Numbered from the stretch's first letter, positions 1 to 6,212 are shown. The stretch is DNA of 8,850 bases from an uncultured Candidatus Melainabacteria bacterium (GCA_934773085.1 CAKVMU010000057.1:1-8850); one strand, 5' to 3'. Notes: a model not told the origin generated them from the letters alone. Program-made: numbers and translations.

Positions 1-826
1 CCGCAAACCTTAACGGATTAGCTTCTATAGGGATAATTTGCTCATCATCCGTAACTCTTAACTCTATATGTAACGGGAAGTTCTTTATACCATTCTTGTC
101 ACCAATTTGTTTCAACAACAGCGCAAAACGTGCCATATATTTAACCATAATTCCCGCAGAAATCATATATACTCTGCCTTTTACATCTTTTGAATTTAAA
201 AACGGATGCTGATAAATGTTCAAAATCACAGGAATTCCCTGAGAATCATAATACGCATCTATCGCAAATTCATCTCCGTTTACATATTCTTCCATAATAA
301 ATTTTGAAGAAGTTACAACATCTTCCGGATACGCAGAACTTACAACCTCCATTTCTGCATCAATTGAAGCCAAAATCCTTTTCCAATCTTCATCATTATG
401 AACGACATGCACTCCTGCACTTAAAAAACCCATTGAAGGCTTTATTACAAACGGATATTTTAACTCCTCTAACGGAATCCGTTTTAAATCTTCCAAACTT
501 ATTTCTTTGAAGAAAAACTCCGGATAAAATTCTTTCAACATTTCTCTAAACGCAATCTTATCCTTAAAAAGTTTTATATACCTGCTCAAATTTGAATCCG
601 GAAGATTTTCCAAAACCCACTTAATTGCAATTTCCGAATTTGAGTATATCAAAGGGTGTTCAACCTGACTGTAATAGTTCTTAGCCACCTCTGACGGAAT
701 AACTTCAAGAGCACCTTCTTCTATGTCCGCATTGTCCACGGTATCGTTCTCAAGAACTGCCCAATCATTCTGTACAATACTGTCGATTAATAATCCTGAT
801 ACATAAGGTTTTTCCAAGATAATCAA
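1..826 (-). CDS. ATP-grasp domain protein, C-terminus cut by window edge
   Basis: My translation from a TTG at 826 gives 275 residues still open at base 1. ATP-grasp enzymes use ATP to activate a carboxylate and join it to an amine or thiol. Family signs: residues 125-139 (PFVIKPSMGFLSAGV) match the nucleotide-binding strand with its lysine and flexible Gly/Ser loop; FIMEEYVNGDEFAID (176-190) matches the 'EEyi.G.E..vD' stretch; HIELRV (253-258) and IPIEANPLRF (265-274) match the metal-binding Glu/Asn motif. The N-terminal 90 residues would be the pre-ATP-grasp domain. The TTG is favoured because GGAGGG lies 7 nt upstream and no ATG, GTG or other TTG lies between it and the preceding in-frame stop. 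The substrate cannot be told. Only a short C-terminal part should be missing. It lies downstream of the TPS gene on the same strand but is separated from it by a terminator. Confidence 0.85.
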   Translation of the reverse strand, partial: MIILEKPYVSGLLIDSIVQNDWAVLENDTVDNADIEEGALEVIPSEVAKNYYSQVEHPLIYSNSEIAIKWVLENLPDSNLSRYIKLFKDKIAFREMLKEFYPEFFFKEISLEDLKRIPLEELKYPFVIKPSMGFLSAGVHVVHNDEDWKRILASIDAEMEVVSSAYPEDVVTSSKFIMEEYVNGDEFAIDAYYDSQGIPVILNIYQHPFLNSKDVKGRVYMISAGIMVKYMARFALLLKQIGDKNGIKNFPLHIELRVTDDEQIIPIEANPLRFA

Positions 827-833
827 AACTAAA

Positions 834-839
834 CCCTCC
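834..839 (-). promoter_or_regulatory. Shine-Dalgarno site for the ATP-grasp TTG start
   Basis: GGAGGG read on the minus strand, 7 nt before the TTG at 826. It decides the start, since no ATG is available. Confidence 0.6.
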
Positions 840-846
840 GCAATAT

Positions 847-874
847 ATTATAAAATTTAAAAATCGTCTGTAAA
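847..874 (-). promoter_or_regulatory. Promoter of the ATP-grasp gene
   Basis: On the minus strand TTTACA (874-869) is followed after 16 bp by a perfect TATAAT (852-847). Transcription would start near 840, giving a leader of about 15 nt that begins almost at the Shine-Dalgarno site. The -35 box starts right after the T-run of the upstream gene's terminator, so the ATP-grasp gene can be transcribed independently of the TPS gene. Confidence 0.6.
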
Positions 875-879
875 CCCTC

Positions 880-915
880 AAAAAAAAGAGGTAAACTTTA
901 AAAGTTTACCTCTTT
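880..915 (-). terminator. Rho-independent terminator of the TPS-domain gene
   Basis: GAGGTAAACTTT (888-899) and AAAGTTTACCTC (901-912) are inverted repeats, extended by A/T pairs. On the minus strand the stem is followed by eight T residues (887-880). It lies 27 nt past the TPS stop codon. On the plus strand the hairpin is followed only by a weak T-rich stretch, so it is mainly a minus-strand terminator. Confidence 0.85.
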
Positions 916-941
916 ATATTACCCATCTTACTTTCTAGATT

Positions 942-2909
942 CTATTTTGCAGGGTATGCTCTAACAACTGTTACTGAACCGTCAACGTTCTTACGAACAC
1001 CCTTGTCATTTTCTTCATCCAAGTCAGCTGCGAATGCTATCGGAGAGTATACTTCATTTGCATCGATTGCTGAGTTGATTTGATCTCGTTGAAGATTATT
1101 CATAATCTTAACGTTATCGTTGTCATCCGGAGTCGGGATTGGTTCTGGATCTGGATCCGGGTTACCAGGAACTACCAAGTAAGTATTGTCTTTAGTTTGA
1201 GTACCTCTGTTCCATCCGTTTTCACCATTTGCCATTTCATATGTGATTTCTGTATCCGGATTGATTGTAACTTCTTCTGTATTTCTGATGTTTGTATATT
1301 TCAAAGTGTAATCTCTGTTTGGAAGTTCAACTGTCAAGTTTCTAGTTTCACCGTCAACTTTAATCAAGTCAGCATGAGCATCTTGTCCAATTTTGATATC
1401 GCCGCCTGCTGAAAGGTTAACTTTGCCTGCTTTAACACCGTCGATATTCATATTTTTGTTAGCTCTTACGAATGCATAACCATTGTTTGCTGTTTCCAAT
1501 TGAGAAACATTGCCACCTTCGATTTGAAGGAATGTTTTTTGTGCCGGCGGAATCAATCGATAGTATTCCATTGTGTCAATAATTTTATCTGATGAATCCA
1601 AACCGCCGATATAGCCGTTTGCTTTGAATTTGTAATCGTTAGCTTTAATAACTGCCTTGCCGTCTGAAATGATGTTCAATGTACCGGAAGTCAATGCAAC
1701 GTTGTCTGCAGAAGTATCGACTGTTACTGCGATAGAACCTTCGTGAGCTGTTGCTGTAAGGTTTTTACCAACTTTCAAGCTACCGTTTGCAAGTTTTCCT
1801 TCTTCATAATTATAACCACCGATGTGAATGTTATGAATTGAATCAACATCTAAATTTCCTGCGATATCGTTGTCACCAACTACGTGAACAAAGTGTTTAA
1901 CATGTGAGTTTGCACCAGCTGTTGTTGTCAATTTAACATCACCACCAGATGTTAAGTTAGCAACTTCAAGGAAACCGCCTGAATTTGACATATCAACATT
2001 TCCGTCAACTTTTGCATTTCTCAAATACATGAAGTTACCTTTATTAGCAGGGTTTAAATCACCTGTTGAATCAGCTTTTAAGTTACCCTTAACAACCAAG
2101 TCATTCTTTGCATCATTTGAATAGTTCAAAGCAACAATGCCTTTTGATTCAACTGTCAAATCACCATTGATAGTACCACCGTTTACGACTTTAACAATAT
2201 CTTTGCCTGACAAAACATAAACATTACCGTTAACTTCGATTGTTTCCATTCTGACGCCGGCATCCTTGATTGTTGTGCCTTCTGCCGGTGCAACTAAAAA
2301 GTCCTGACCGTTTGCAGTTATCAACTTAACACCTTTGTCAGCTCTGATTGCTGATTTAACTGCATTGATTGAAGGAGCCATAATAGTGAACTCGCCACCA
2401 ACGTTGAAATTAGAATTATTTTTAATTACAACACCGTTAACTGTTGCTTCCTGAAGTTTTGTAACATCCATATTACCGTTAACGAAGTTAGCACCCATTG
2501 CTTGAGTTGTTATCAATGTATCCCCTGCAGTTGTGAAGTTTGCACCATCAAACAAAACACCATTAGGGTTTGAAATAATCAATTTTGAAATACCGCTGTT
2601 TGCGCTGATTGTACCATATACATTTGTCATACCATTGTTAACTGTGTTCAAGACTGTCAAGTCTTTTGCACCATCAACAGCATTGAAGTTTAAAGATTCA
2701 TTCTTTCCAACATTCAATCTATTCCAATTAACATGAGCATTGCCATTAAAATTCAAGTCCAAAGAATTATTTCCGGCAACAGATCCTTTAAAACCACCAT
2801 CTACATGGTTAATTGATGCATCACTCAAACCTGCTGCAAGTGATACTTGCATTGATGCAAACAGTGTACATAGCACCATTGCTGATAATTTTTTTGTGAT
2901 TTTTCTCAT
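942..2909 (-). CDS. Secreted filamentous-haemagglutinin (TPS) N-terminal domain protein
   Basis: This is a 655-aa exported protein of the TpsA type, normally threaded across an outer membrane by a TpsB Omp85-family partner. A Sec signal peptide is visible (MRKITKK, hydrophobic 8-24, cleavage near SLAA-GLSD at 26). Residues 27-200 look like the TPS domain: NVNWNRLNVG-type text at 59-68, then ISNPNGVLF (112-120), the NPNG hallmark. Residues 200-560 are Gly/Asn/Asp-rich alternating strands typical of a beta-helix (for example GNVDMSNSGGFLEVANLTSGGDVKL in pieces at 303-327). A Pro/Asp linker (581-597) precedes a short tail ending VTVVRAYPAK. The ATG at 2909 is chosen because AGAGGA lies 9 nt upstream and it places the signal peptide at the N-terminus; a 35-codon upstream extension from a TTG at 3014 looks untranslated. 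It is short for an adhesin, lacks an autotransporter barrel, and no tpsB gene lies in the window. Adhesin or envelope role is inference. Confidence 0.88.
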   Translation of the reverse strand: MRKITKKLSAMVLCTLFASMQVSLAAGLSDASINHVDGGFKGSVAGNNSLDLNFNGNAHVNWNRLNVGKNESLNFNAVDGAKDLTVLNTVNNGMTNVYGTISANSGISKLIISNPNGVLFDGANFTTAGDTLITTQAMGANFVNGNMDVTKLQEATVNGVVIKNNSNFNVGGEFTIMAPSINAVKSAIRADKGVKLITANGQDFLVAPAEGTTIKDAGVRMETIEVNGNVYVLSGKDIVKVVNGGTINGDLTVESKGIVALNYSNDAKNDLVVKGNLKADSTGDLNPANKGNFMYLRNAKVDGNVDMSNSGGFLEVANLTSGGDVKLTTTAGANSHVKHFVHVVGDNDIAGNLDVDSIHNIHIGGYNYEEGKLANGSLKVGKNLTATAHEGSIAVTVDTSADNVALTSGTLNIISDGKAVIKANDYKFKANGYIGGLDSSDKIIDTMEYYRLIPPAQKTFLQIEGGNVSQLETANNGYAFVRANKNMNIDGVKAGKVNLSAGGDIKIGQDAHADLIKVDGETRNLTVELPNRDYTLKYTNIRNTEEVTINPDTEITYEMANGENGWNRGTQTKDNTYLVVPGNPDPDPEPIPTPDDNDNVKIMNNLQRDQINSAIDANEVYSPIAFAADLDEENDKGVRKNVDGSVTVVRAYPAK

Positions 2910-2957
2910 ATTTGTTAATCCTCTATAATCTATGTACCTATATAAAGTTTTTGTATC

Positions 2958-2970
2958 GGCAAAAATTGCC
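2958..2970. promoter_or_regulatory. Short inverted repeat upstream of the TPS gene
   Basis: GGCAA-AAA-TTGCC is a perfect 5-bp inverted repeat about 50 bp before the TPS start codon, in a region where a promoter would be expected. It could be an operator or a small leader hairpin. I could not settle on a good -35/-10 pair here: TTTTTG, 17 bp, TATAGG on the minus strand is the best but weak. Confidence 0.25.
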
Positions 2971-3123
2971 TTATTGTTACATTTCTTTAAGATAGTTGTT
3001 TCTTTCATACACAAAAACCCTTTCGGCTCTATTTATCATACTATCAACAAAAGATGTGAAGAAAAATATTTGCTTCCGTACAACTAAATCTTTACAATAT
3101 TTTACAAAAAAAGAGGATAGGGC

Positions 3124-3154
3124 AAAAATGCGGGAAATCTTCGATTTACCGCAT
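3124..3154 (-). terminator. Hairpin with T-run, possible terminator of the serine hydrolase transcript
   Basis: ATGCGG (3128-3133) and CCGCAT (3149-3154), then AAATC (3135-3139) and GATTT (3143-3147), form a 6+5 bp stem with one G/A mismatch and loop TTC. On the minus strand it ends in TTTTT followed by G. It lies over 300 nt past the stop at 3467, so it may equally be another palindromic repeat of the cluster. Confidence 0.35.
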
Positions 3155-3172
3155 CCTACAACTATCTATTTA

Positions 3173-3271
3173 CCTTCTCCCGTCGGGAGAAGGTTAGGAT
3201 GAGGGGACAGTCTATCTTTTTCACATACAAGTCGACACCTCACCCTTAATCCCTCTCCTGCTAGGAGAGGG
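3173..3271. repeat. REP-like palindrome pair in inverted orientation (BIME-like)
   Basis: Two perfect 9-bp hairpins with 3-nt loops: CCTTCTCCC-GTC-GGGAGAAGG (3173-3193) and CCCTCTCCT-GCT-AGGAGAGGG (3251-3271). The first is followed by TTAGGATGAGGGG. Read on the opposite strand, the second is followed by ATTAAGGGTGAGG. They are therefore two diverged copies of the same 'palindrome plus TTAGGxTGAGG' unit facing each other across about 57 bp. Units of this appearance are widespread intergenic REP elements in many bacteria, often mobilised by RAYT (REP-associated tyrosine) transposases. No such gene is in the window. Confidence 0.75.
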
Positions 3272-3281
3272 GATAATAAAC

Positions 3282-3313
3282 TTTTCAACCTTTCAACTCT
3301 TCAACTGTTCAAC
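3282..3313. repeat. Four tandem 8-bp repeats NNTTCAAC
   Basis: Units are TTTTCAAC, CTTTCAAC, TCTTCAAC and TGTTCAAC. The core TTCAAC is invariant and the first two bases vary, with an exact period of 8 bp. It is a small non-coding minisatellite 10 bp past the REP-like pair; as 8 is not a multiple of 3, a coding origin is unlikely. Confidence 0.8.
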
Positions 3314-3339
3314 TAAAATAGCTAAACCAGTAGTTAGTA

Positions 3340-3360
3340 GGATGCGCACACGTGCGTACC
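3340..3360. repeat. Small GC-rich palindrome
   Basis: CGCAC (3345-3349) and GTGCG (3352-3356) are inverted around AC, and the centre contains CACGTG. Outer pairing GG/CC is imperfect. It stands out in an AT-rich setting and belongs to the same repeat cluster. Confidence 0.4.
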
Positions 3361-3411
3361 AAGTCAGTAATTCCCACCTACCAGCCCTATTTATTTACCC
3401 CCATTTACCCC

Positions 3412-3434
3412 TGCCGAAGCACATTCAGCATGAC
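3412..3434 (-). repeat. Second REP-like palindrome, 'GTCATGCTGAA' type
   Basis: On the minus strand the text begins GTCATGCTGAATGTGCTTCG and ends GCA. TGCTGAA pairs imperfectly with TTCGGCA (one mismatch). It resembles the common bacterial intergenic repeat with GTCATGCTGAA...TTCAGCA arms. It is a different family from the pair at 3173-3271. Confidence 0.5.
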
Positions 3435-3466
3435 AATACAACTTCAAACTTTAAACTGCCGGCTCC

Positions 3467-4663
3467 TTAGCCTGCAATAGCTTTGTAAATCAATGATGAA
3501 GCTTTAACTATAAAATCCTTGCCTTGAGGAGAGTTATACGGTCTTTGTGCCAAAATTACAACCACGTATTTCTTGCCGTTTTGAGCATAAACAATACCCG
3601 CATCACCAAGCATGCTGCCAATATCACCGGTTTTATGAATAAATAAAGCGCCTTCACCCAAACCAGCCTGAATCAAACGGTCGTTTTTTACATGACTCAT
3701 GTAATCAATAATATATTCACGAGAATTAATATTCAAAAATCCCGGGTTATCCAAGTTATAAAGAATTTTTGCCAAATCGAGAGCAGTTGTTTTATTCGTA
3801 CCTTTCAAATCCGGAAGCCAAGTGCGAACATAAGTCTTTGAAATACCCCAATCTCTTAAACCTACATTGATATCATCCATACCGCCAAGTTTTGACATAA
3901 TCATATTTGTAGACGTATTGTCAGAATCCTGAATCATGATTTTTGCAAGGTAATCCATTGTATAATTCTTACCCGCTTGTGAATATTGCAAGTTACCGGA
4001 ACCTGATGAGCGATACTGTTCCGTCATTTTCATTTCATCATATATAGTAAGTTGATTTGATTCTATAGATTTGAACAAACGCACCAACACAGGAAGCTTG
4101 ATAATACTTGCTGCCGGATACAGCTTGTCCGCATTTATATCAACATAACGACCTTGATCATATTCCCAAGCATATATAGATGGTTTTATCGTAGGATATT
4201 GAGCCATCAAACCTTCCAACTGCTTCTTAAGCGAAGTCAATTCTGTCGTATGATACATTGTTGTAACTTCACTATGAGCTTTTTGCACAGTCGGGGTTAA
4301 TAATAATGTGTTATCAAACATATCGTTATGAATATAATTAGTAACAGGATTCGCAAGACTATATAAATCTACTGTTGTTGAATAACAAGGATTCTCTGTT
4401 TTCATTACATTTGTGAAACCAGTTTGTGTCGGAATTGCAGTCGGATAAAACACTTGTTTTATAAGTGAATTATAAGTCATTGGCCATACCATAGTGGCAA
4501 ACACACCGAGAAAAGCAGTTACAACAGTCAATCGGAATAAAGAAACTAAAGGATTAGGCTTTTTTACCTTTACCTTTTTATGCACGACATTTTTGTGAAC
4601 CACTCTCTTTTGTGGCACAGCATGCATAACTCTAACTTGTTCCTGTTGCCTATATGCGTACAA
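3467..4663 (-). CDS. Membrane-anchored class A beta-lactamase-fold serine hydrolase
   Basis: 398 aa, of the Beta-lactamase2/class A fold (penicillin-interacting serine hydrolases). Seen: a basic His/Lys-rich tail (1-38), a transmembrane segment (about 40-62), a linker to about 140, then the catalytic domain. Active-site motifs are complete for acylation: S186-I-I-K189 (SxxK) in YPAASIIKLP, S247-D-N249 (SDN) in IMIQDSDN, and K344-T-G346 (KTG) in FIHKTGDIGS. The omega-loop region (about 278-292, YVRTWLPDLKGTNKTT) has no ExxLN, so the deacylating Glu166 equivalent is apparently missing. This fits a slow-turnover or peptidoglycan-acting enzyme better than an efficient beta-lactamase; that is inference. 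The anchor would place the catalytic domain outside the cytoplasmic membrane. The start is TTG at 4663 behind GGAGGA; an internal ATG at residue 13 lacks a well-spaced site. Resistance should not be assumed. Confidence 0.87.
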   Translation of the reverse strand: MYAYRQQEQVRVMHAVPQKRVVHKNVVHKKVKVKKPNPLVSLFRLTVVTAFLGVFATMVWPMTYNSLIKQVFYPTAIPTQTGFTNVMKTENPCYSTTVDLYSLANPVTNYIHNDMFDNTLLLTPTVQKAHSEVTTMYHTTELTSLKKQLEGLMAQYPTIKPSIYAWEYDQGRYVDINADKLYPAASIIKLPVLVRLFKSIESNQLTIYDEMKMTEQYRSSGSGNLQYSQAGKNYTMDYLAKIMIQDSDNTSTNMIMSKLGGMDDINVGLRDWGISKTYVRTWLPDLKGTNKTTALDLAKILYNLDNPGFLNINSREYIIDYMSHVKNDRLIQAGLGEGALFIHKTGDIGSMLGDAGIVYAQNGKKYVVVILAQRPYNSPQGKDFIVKASSLIYKAIAG

Positions 4664-4671
4664 TGGAAAAA

Positions 4672-4677
4672 TCCTCC
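4672..4677 (-). promoter_or_regulatory. Shine-Dalgarno site for the serine hydrolase TTG start
   Basis: GGAGGA on the minus strand, 8 nt before the TTG at 4663. It decides the start against the ATG at codon 13, whose nearest AGGA is more than 12 nt away. Confidence 0.65.
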
Positions 4678-4772
4678 AATCCCAGTCCTATTTTATGCTA
4701 ACACTTTATTAAGAATTGTAAAATCCTTCATATAGTGGAAATAAAATCTGAACACGAATAATTATAGGATTT

Positions 4773-4801
4773 TTGACTACACATTTTGGGGAATGTTATC
4801 C
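4773..4801 (+). promoter_or_regulatory. Possible promoter of the 107-aa secreted protein gene
   Basis: TTGACT (4773-4778), 17 bp, TTATCC (4796-4801). The -35 box is good and the -10 box poor, so an activator or another -10 may be used. The proposed -10 coincides with a DnaA-box 9-mer. Confidence 0.35.
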
Positions 4802-4804
4802 ACA
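4796..4804 (+). promoter_or_regulatory. Perfect DnaA-box 9-mer TTATCCACA
   Basis: An exact match to the consensus DnaA binding site in the divergent gap between the serine hydrolase and the 107-aa protein. Only one copy is seen here and there are no replication genes, so it is not evidence of an origin. It may be a chance match or a DnaA-responsive promoter. Confidence 0.3.
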
Positions 4805-4844
4805 AAAGAACTATTACAATGAGGATATAACAAAGGAGTAAGTT

Positions 4845-5168
4845 ATGAAAAAGTTATTAGCCATATTCGTCATTTTAGCCGCCGCACCTGTATTTGCGAG
4901 TTGTCCAATTGACAGTGAAGGAGCCGCCTGCTCTATTGCACAGTTTCAAGAGCCTATGCAACAAACATTCTCAAAAGAGTCCAATATCAGTGAGTTTTCA
5001 GAAACTCCGGAAGCAAGATTAAAACCTGCACAGAATAATGCTGACAAAAATTACAGAAACTTCGGTTCACAACCGACAGATTACAGTTACAACTCAAACT
5101 GCCAATTCGGAGTTTGCAGCAATACAGGAACTCCACAATTGTTCCAAATGCGAAACACTAATCAGTAA
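4845..5168 (+). CDS. Small secreted four-cysteine protein, function unknown
   Basis: 107 aa. A clear Sec signal peptide (MKKLLAIFVILAAAPVFA) precedes Ser-Cys. Cleavage after VFA at residue 18 leaves a mature protein of about 89 aa starting SCPID. A lipoprotein reading with Cys20 as acceptor is possible, but Phe at -3 fits a lipobox poorly. The four cysteines (20, 29, 86, 91) bracket a polar Gln/Asn/Ser-rich middle, so two disulfides are plausible. The start has AAAGGAG 6 nt upstream. It is divergent from the serine hydrolase and convergent with the coiled-coil protein gene. I do not recognise the family. Confidence 0.75.
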   Translation: MKKLLAIFVILAAAPVFASCPIDSEGAACSIAQFQEPMQQTFSKESNISEFSETPEARLKPAQNNADKNYRNFGSQPTDYSYNSNCQFGVCSNTGTPQLFQMRNTNQ

Positions 5169-5205
5169 AAAGAACGGCGCACATTGTTTTCAACAATGTG
5201 CGCCG
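5167..5205 (-). terminator. Strong hairpin terminator between convergent genes
   Basis: CGGCGCACATTGTT (5175-5188) pairs perfectly over 14 bp with AACAATGTGCGCCG (5192-5205), loop TTC. On the minus strand it is followed by TTCTTTTTA (5174-5166), a good U-tract, so it mainly ends the 130-aa protein gene. The plus-strand side has only CAAATCTTG. It probably stops plus-strand transcription less efficiently. The minus-strand T-run overlaps the stop codon of the plus-strand gene. Confidence 0.85.
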
Positions 5206-5224
5206 CAAATCTTGAATCAAAAGA

Positions 5225-5617
5225 TTATAACATATTCTTTCTAATCTTTTCCTTTGCCTTATCAATCTCTTTAATTCTCTTTTCAACAGTCTTAACTTGT
5301 TTTTTCAATGCGTTTCTTTCATTTTTAATAAGCTTGTACTGAGCATCAACATCAGCATATTTTGTTTTGCAGTTTAACAAGTCATTTCTTATATCAACCT
5401 GTGCATTTTCCAACTGAGAAATAGCATTTTGAATATTTCCATTTCCAATAGCCTCTGTTTCAGAAGTTGCCGGAGCAGCTTGAGTATATGATGTTGAAGT
5501 TGACTGTTTTCCGTATCCTGTGTCATTAAAATTTAACGGTGTAAACGCATTACCGTCAGCAAAAGCTGAACCAGTCATCATTGCGCATAAACCTAATGCA
5601 AATAATATTCTTTTCAT
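5225..5617 (-). CDS. Small secreted coiled-coil protein, function unknown
   Basis: 130 aa. A Sec signal peptide (MKRILFALGLCAMMTGSAFA, cleavage at SAFA-DG, 20/21) is followed by a low-complexity Ser/Thr/Ala linker (about 35-60). A strongly charged helical region (61-127) has Lys/Glu heptads, for example KKQVKTVEKRIKEIDKAKEK. One cysteine remains in the mature part (C83), so an intermolecular disulfide is possible. The start is supported by AAGGAGA 7 nt upstream. The promoter lies in the divergent gap with the YkgJ-type gene. An oligomeric periplasmic or surface helper is a reasonable guess, but no family is recognised. Confidence 0.78.
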   Translation of the reverse strand: MKRILFALGLCAMMTGSAFADGNAFTPLNFNDTGYGKQSTSTSYTQAAPATSETEAIGNGNIQNAISQLENAQVDIRNDLLNCKTKYADVDAQYKLIKNERNALKKQVKTVEKRIKEIDKAKEKIRKNML

Positions 5618-5641
5618 ATTTCACTCTCCTTATTTTGTATA

Positions 5642-5669
5642 ATAATATCTCATTTTTTTTCTTTTGCAA
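5642..5669 (-). promoter_or_regulatory. Promoter of the 130-aa coiled-coil protein gene
   Basis: On the minus strand TTGCAA (5669-5664), 16 bp, TATTAT (5647-5642). The start site would be near 5635, a leader of about 18 nt that includes the Shine-Dalgarno site. Confidence 0.5.
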
Positions 5670-5672
5670 TCC

Positions 5673-5701
5673 TTTATTAAATGTAGAGATTCTTTTATAA
5701 T
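5673..5701 (+). promoter_or_regulatory. Promoter of the YkgJ-type gene, probably giving a leaderless mRNA
   Basis: A perfect TATAAT (5696-5701) with a weak TTTATT 17 bp upstream (5673-5678). The predicted +1 is about 5708, one base before or at the ATG at 5709. No Shine-Dalgarno sequence precedes that ATG. Confidence 0.45.
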
Positions 5702-5708
5702 AAGTACT

Positions 5709-6179
5709 ATGGATAATCTTTGTAATAAATGCGGACTCTGCTGTAAATATATTCCCGTAATAGACGGAATAATTCTGCGTGACGGGAAACAACCAATTTT
5801 TGAAGGACTTGAGCCTCTCAATAACCTTAACGATTCTTATGCAAAAATTGTTCAAAACCTGTTCAAAGATGCTCAAATCTATACTTGTAGATACTTGTCC
5901 GACAATAACGAATGCCTACATCCCCAAAAACCGGAAATCTGCAAAAGTTTTCCATCCGGAGCAACATCTGTAATTCCGGAAGATTGCGGTTATTCAGGAG
6001 CAATTTTTTTAGAAAAAGAAAAATTAAAACAAAAAATCCGAAAGATGAAAGAAGAAATCATCCACTACGAAGCTCTGATACAAGAATCCCCTAAAGATAG
6101 CGAAAACTACCAGAAAATCATAACTGCAAGAAAAAATTACATAGAAAAATACAAAGCTTACGGCTCAGAGAACTGGTAA
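5709..6179 (+). CDS. YkgJ-family CxxCxxCC zinc/iron-chelating protein
   Basis: 156 aa, starting MDNLCNKCGLCCKY. The C5-x2-C8-x2-C11-C12 motif is the hallmark of the YkgJ (Fe-S/zinc cluster-like) family. Further cysteines at 60, 69, 78 (HPQKPEICKSFP) and 93 (PEDCGYSG) complete the usual metal-binding set. The C-terminal third (101-150) is a charged helix. Such proteins are cytoplasmic and their role is generally unclear; an iron-sulfur or zinc site is the family expectation. The ATG at 5709 is preferred to an in-frame TTG at 5664 because the motif normally sits at the very N-terminus and the -10 box lies just before the ATG. The gene is divergent from the coiled-coil gene, with 91 bp between them. 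Confidence 0.85.
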   Translation: MDNLCNKCGLCCKYIPVIDGIILRDGKQPIFEGLEPLNNLNDSYAKIVQNLFKDAQIYTCRYLSDNNECLHPQKPEICKSFPSGATSVIPEDCGYSGAIFLEKEKLKQKIRKMKEEIIHYEALIQESPKDSENYQKIITARKNYIEKYKAYGSENW

Positions 6180-6183
6180 CATA

Positions 6184-6212
6184 TTGTAACAATTTAGCAA
6201 TTTCTTTATAGA
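6184..6212 (+). promoter_or_regulatory. Possible promoter of the cysteine hydrolase gene
   Basis: TTGTAA (6184-6189), 17 bp, TATAGA (6207-6212), starting 4 bp past the YkgJ-type stop codon. An overlapping TATACT (6215-6220) is an alternative -10 with no clear -35. Confidence 0.4.

Larger units (their letters stand above)
2910..3466. other. Non-coding stretch of 557 bp rich in short repeats
   Basis: No convincing gene on either strand. Bases 2910-3110 are the AT-rich leader and promoter region of the TPS gene. Bases 3110-3440 differ sharply in texture: CT/AG-rich and full of palindromes and tandem repeats, listed separately. Both flanking genes read on the minus strand, so this is the 3' flank of the serine hydrolase gene and the 5' flank of the TPS gene. 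Confidence 0.7.

Noticed and set aside
304..510. Plus-strand open frame opposite the ATP-grasp gene
   Set aside because: A shadow of the real minus-strand gene, which shows clear ATP-grasp motifs.
1080..2928. Plus-strand open frames (1080-1412, 2533-2736, 2740-2928) opposite the TPS gene
   Set aside because: Antisense shadows with no ribosome sites; the minus-strand product has a signal peptide and the NPNG motif.
2910..3014. N-terminal extension of the TPS protein from a TTG at 3014
   Set aside because: It would put 35 residues before an evident signal peptide. The ATG at 2909 has its own AGAGGA site.
3467..4663. Antibiotic-resistance beta-lactamase
   Set aside because: The Glu166 motif is not visible and the protein has a membrane anchor; resistance cannot be claimed.
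4790..4810. Replication origin
   Set aside because: A single DnaA box, no dnaA or dnaN genes, and no AT-rich repeat cluster.
5664..5708. Upstream TTG start for the YkgJ-type protein
   Set aside because: No Shine-Dalgarno site; the extension overlaps the -10 box and separates the CxxCxxCC motif from the N-terminus, where the family has it.
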